A DNA stretch of 5,900 bases, from NCBI GenBank assembly GCA_902767285.1, contig CACXHC010000247.1:1-5900 (forward strand), read 5' to 3'. Below, one piece after another: positions 4,461 to 5,900 of this stretch. Position numbers and translations under genes: made by a program. The notes under the pieces are model-generated. The model ran no database searches, was not told the origin of the DNA, and saw nothing but the letters and a program-made list of their open reading frames with translations. Source of the DNA: an uncultured Ruminococcus sp. (GTDB taxonomy: Bacteria; Bacillota; Clostridia; Oscillospirales; Acutalibacteraceae). How positions within the stretch are numbered: the first letter of the stretch is position 1; the number at the start of each line of letters is the position of its first letter.

Positions 4461-5900
4461 ATGAAAAAATCAAAAAAAGTATCAAAGATTTTGGCGTTGG
4501 CTATATCAGCAGTAATTATTTTTGCGTCTGTACAGCCTGCCAATGCAATGGTTGTTAAGTCCGGTATATTGACGGACGACTCCGGATTCCGCTATTTTTT
4601 GAGTTGTACCGAAAGTTCCGATTGTGCTTGTATCGTTTCTTACAACGGCGAAGAAGAAAAAGTATCTATTCCATCAGAGCTTGGTGGATATTCCGTTACG
4701 GAACTTTTCACTTCTTCACCATTTGATTATCCTACTTGCGATGGTGTTTTCTACAACAATCAACTTGTTACTGACGTAAGTATTCCGTCGACAGTCGAGC
4801 GAATAGGAGACTATACTTTTGTAAATTCCATGCTCAGAAATATTACTCTTTCGGAAGGTTTAAAGCAGATAGGCCATATGGCATTTTCAACCACAGGAAT
4901 ATATACCATAGAAATTCCTTCTTCGGTAGAGTACATAGATCCTTCAGCATTTTCAATTTGTTCGAATCTCACTGATATTTTAGTAGATCCTGACAATCCA
5001 TACTATACAAGTGTTGACGGTGTTCTTTACAATAAGGATTTGACCGAACTTATAACAGTTCCGGGCAGTAGACGTAATACTTTTACTATTCCGGATTATG
5101 TAGAAAAGATAAGCGATTACGCTTTTAATGGATGTAGTCATATTAAAGACATCGTTATTCCGGATTCTGTAACCAAAATAGGTGATTTTGCTCTTAACGG
5201 CTGTGATGAAATTGAGAATTTAATTTTGCCGAATTCTGTAACCGATATGGGTTCATCAGCGGTTTCGTATTGCGATTCTCTTAAAAGCGTTAAACTTCCC
5301 GAAAATTTAACATATATTCCGGATTGCTTATTTGAAGGCTGTACAAAATTACAAGATGTAAAGATTCCAAAATCCGTAGAAATAATCGGTTCTCATACTT
5401 TTATGAATTGCAGTAATTTAAAAAATATTGAAATTCCATCAGAGGTTCAGTTTATTTATCATTTTTCTTTTGAAGGCTGCAGAAATTTGGTTATAAAATG
5501 TAGAAAAGGTTCTGCCGCACACGCTTATGCTTTGGAAAATAATATTGCTTCAGATCTTTACGGAATGTACGGCGATATTGATGACGATAATCTTGTTACA
5601 GCCGGAGATGCACTGAGTGTTTTGCGTAATTCCATAGAAAACGAAATATTTAATGCAGATCAAAAAATCGCCGCAGATGTTGATTTCGATTTTAAAATAA
5701 CCGCAAATGATGCATTCGATATTTTGCGTGACAGTATTTTTGAAAATATAATTGACCAAAATCATTGTCCTGTTTATCAACCAATGGATGTTCCTAACAC
5801 TACCGATACAGACAATCCTATTGATATGACAGATACAGATGACACTGATATATACGATACCGATTATCCTATTGATATGACAGATACAGATGACACTGAT
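4461..5900 (+). CDS. Secreted BspA-type leucine-rich-repeat protein with dockerin-like domain (3' end outside window)
   Basis: The first 480 codons of an exported surface or extracellular protein; the frame is open at the window end. Residues 1-29 are a classic signal peptide: KK-rich start, hydrophobic core LALAISAVIIFAS, cleavage after ANA. About nine LRR_5-type repeats run from 102 to 337, each like 'L.DVSIPSTVERIGDYTF', interrupted at 176-193 by an insert with the common DGVLYNKD phrase. The usual cap with GSAAHAYALENN follows (350-361). Residues 371-426 are two calcium-binding loops, each followed by a helix (ALSVLRNSI, AFDILRDSI), the pattern of a type I dockerin. From about 441 the chain becomes Asp/Thr-rich and repetitive. 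The family is associated with adhesion and, through dockerins, with docking to cohesin scaffolds; the actual target is unknown. The start is fixed by AAAGGAGGA. Confidence 0.9.
   Translation, partial: MKKSKKVSKILALAISAVIIFASVQPANAMVVKSGILTDDSGFRYFLSCTESSDCACIVSYNGEEEKVSIPSELGGYSVTELFTSSPFDYPTCDGVFYNNQLVTDVSIPSTVERIGDYTFVNSMLRNITLSEGLKQIGHMAFSTTGIYTIEIPSSVEYIDPSAFSICSNLTDILVDPDNPYYTSVDGVLYNKDLTELITVPGSRRNTFTIPDYVEKISDYAFNGCSHIKDIVIPDSVTKIGDFALNGCDEIENLILPNSVTDMGSSAVSYCDSLKSVKLPENLTYIPDCLFEGCTKLQDVKIPKSVEIIGSHTFMNCSNLKNIEIPSEVQFIYHFSFEGCRNLVIKCRKGSAAHAYALENNIASDLYGMYGDIDDDNLVTAGDALSVLRNSIENEIFNADQKIAADVDFDFKITANDAFDILRDSIFENIIDQNHCPVYQPMDVPNTTDTDNPIDMTDTDDTDIYDTDYPIDMTDTDDTD
4764..5471 (+). repeat. 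BspA-type leucine-rich repeats (about nine protein-level units)
   Basis: Repeats of about 23 residues share a 'IP.SV..IG..AF..C..L' pattern, for example VSIPSTVERIGDYTF (106-120), IVIPDSVTKIGDFAL (231-245) and VKIPKSVEIIGSHTF (300-314). The DNA copies have diverged strongly, so this is an old, protein-level repeat and not a recent tandem duplication. Confidence 0.85.
5571..5738 (+). other. Dockerin-like domain with two calcium-binding loops
   Basis: Loop 1 has D372, D374, D376, T380 and D383 at positions 1, 3, 5, 9 and 12. Loop 2 has D406, D408, D410, T414 and D417 at the same positions. Each is followed by a nine-residue helix start (ALSVLRNSI and AFDILRDSI), the internal duplication of type I dockerins. 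The glycine usual at loop position 6 is missing in both (N377, F411), and loop 2 has two phenylalanines (F409, F411). Calcium binding looks possible; cohesin binding is inferred from the family. Confidence 0.75.
5805..5900 (+). repeat. 51 bp in-frame tandem repeat encoding an Asp/Thr-rich 17-residue unit, running off the window
   Basis: Unit 1 (5805-5855) encodes DTDNPIDMTDTDDTDIY; unit 2 (5856-5900, 45 of 51 bases visible) encodes DTDYPIDMTDTDDTD. Over the 45 shared bases only 3 differ, and a 33-base stretch (5817-5849 and 5868-5900) is identical. A degenerate earlier copy may be present at residues 441-451 (PMDVPNTTDTD). The near identity suggests recent expansion; the array probably continues beyond the window. 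Confidence 0.85.

Noticed and set aside
3160..5780. Minus-strand open frames at 3160-3390, 4004-4216, 4811-4996 and 5550-5780
   Set aside because: All are antisense to well-supported genes (mcrC and the LRR protein) and have no ribosome binding site or recognisable domains.
4461..5900. LRR-dockerin protein as a third component of the restriction system
   Set aside because: It has a signal peptide and extracellular domains, its own promoter and ribosome binding site, a 139 bp gap from mcrC, and base composition like the flanks rather than like mcrBC.
1..5900. CRISPR arrays, tRNA/rRNA genes, riboswitches, insertion sequences
   Set aside because: I saw no spaced short repeats, cloverleaf-like sequence, conserved riboswitch core, transposase frame or terminal inverted repeats. 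The only recent tandem repeat is the coding one at 5805-5900.

Overview
The window looks like a piece of a low-to-mid GC Firmicute chromosome, most likely a gut Clostridia of the Ruminococcus/Oscillospiraceae type. The reasons are strong AGGAGG-like ribosome binding sites, consensus TTGACA/TATAAT promoters, an FtsX-type ABC exporter permease next to a TetR regulator, and a secreted BspA-type leucine-rich-repeat protein carrying a dockerin-like calcium-binding domain. The genus is inferred from gene content and is not proven.

Layout. Bases 2-310 (+) hold the last 102 codons of an FtsX/MacB-type ABC transporter permease. It converges on a TetR-family regulator at 332-907 (-), whose start is best placed at a TTG codon behind a GGAG site. 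The regulator has a textbook promoter (TTGACA, 17 bp, TATAAT) and a roughly 40 bp imperfect palindrome over the -10 region, so it probably represses itself. A second consensus promoter at 1047-1075 faces the other way and drives a two-gene operon: an McrB-like AAA+ GTPase (1114-2910) and an McrC-like PD-(D/E)XK nuclease (2903-4321), overlapping by 8 bp. After a 139 bp AT-rich spacer, a secreted LRR-dockerin protein starts at 4461 and runs off the window end inside a 51 bp tandem repeat.

How the genes work together. McrB and McrC should form a type IV, modification-dependent restriction complex. The GTP-driven McrB ring recognises (usually modified) foreign DNA through its N-terminal domain and recruits the McrC nuclease. 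All core motifs look intact in both genes. The roughly 260-residue N-terminal region of McrB, which should decide what is recognised, does not resemble any specificity domain I can name. It is the best candidate for something undescribed here. No DNA methyltransferase gene is visible, which fits a type IV system. Sampled lines of the mcrBC block are much more AT-rich (about 18-28% GC) than sampled lines of the flanking genes (about 47-48%), which suggests the operon was acquired as a cassette. The flanking permease, TetR and LRR genes show no evident functional link to it.
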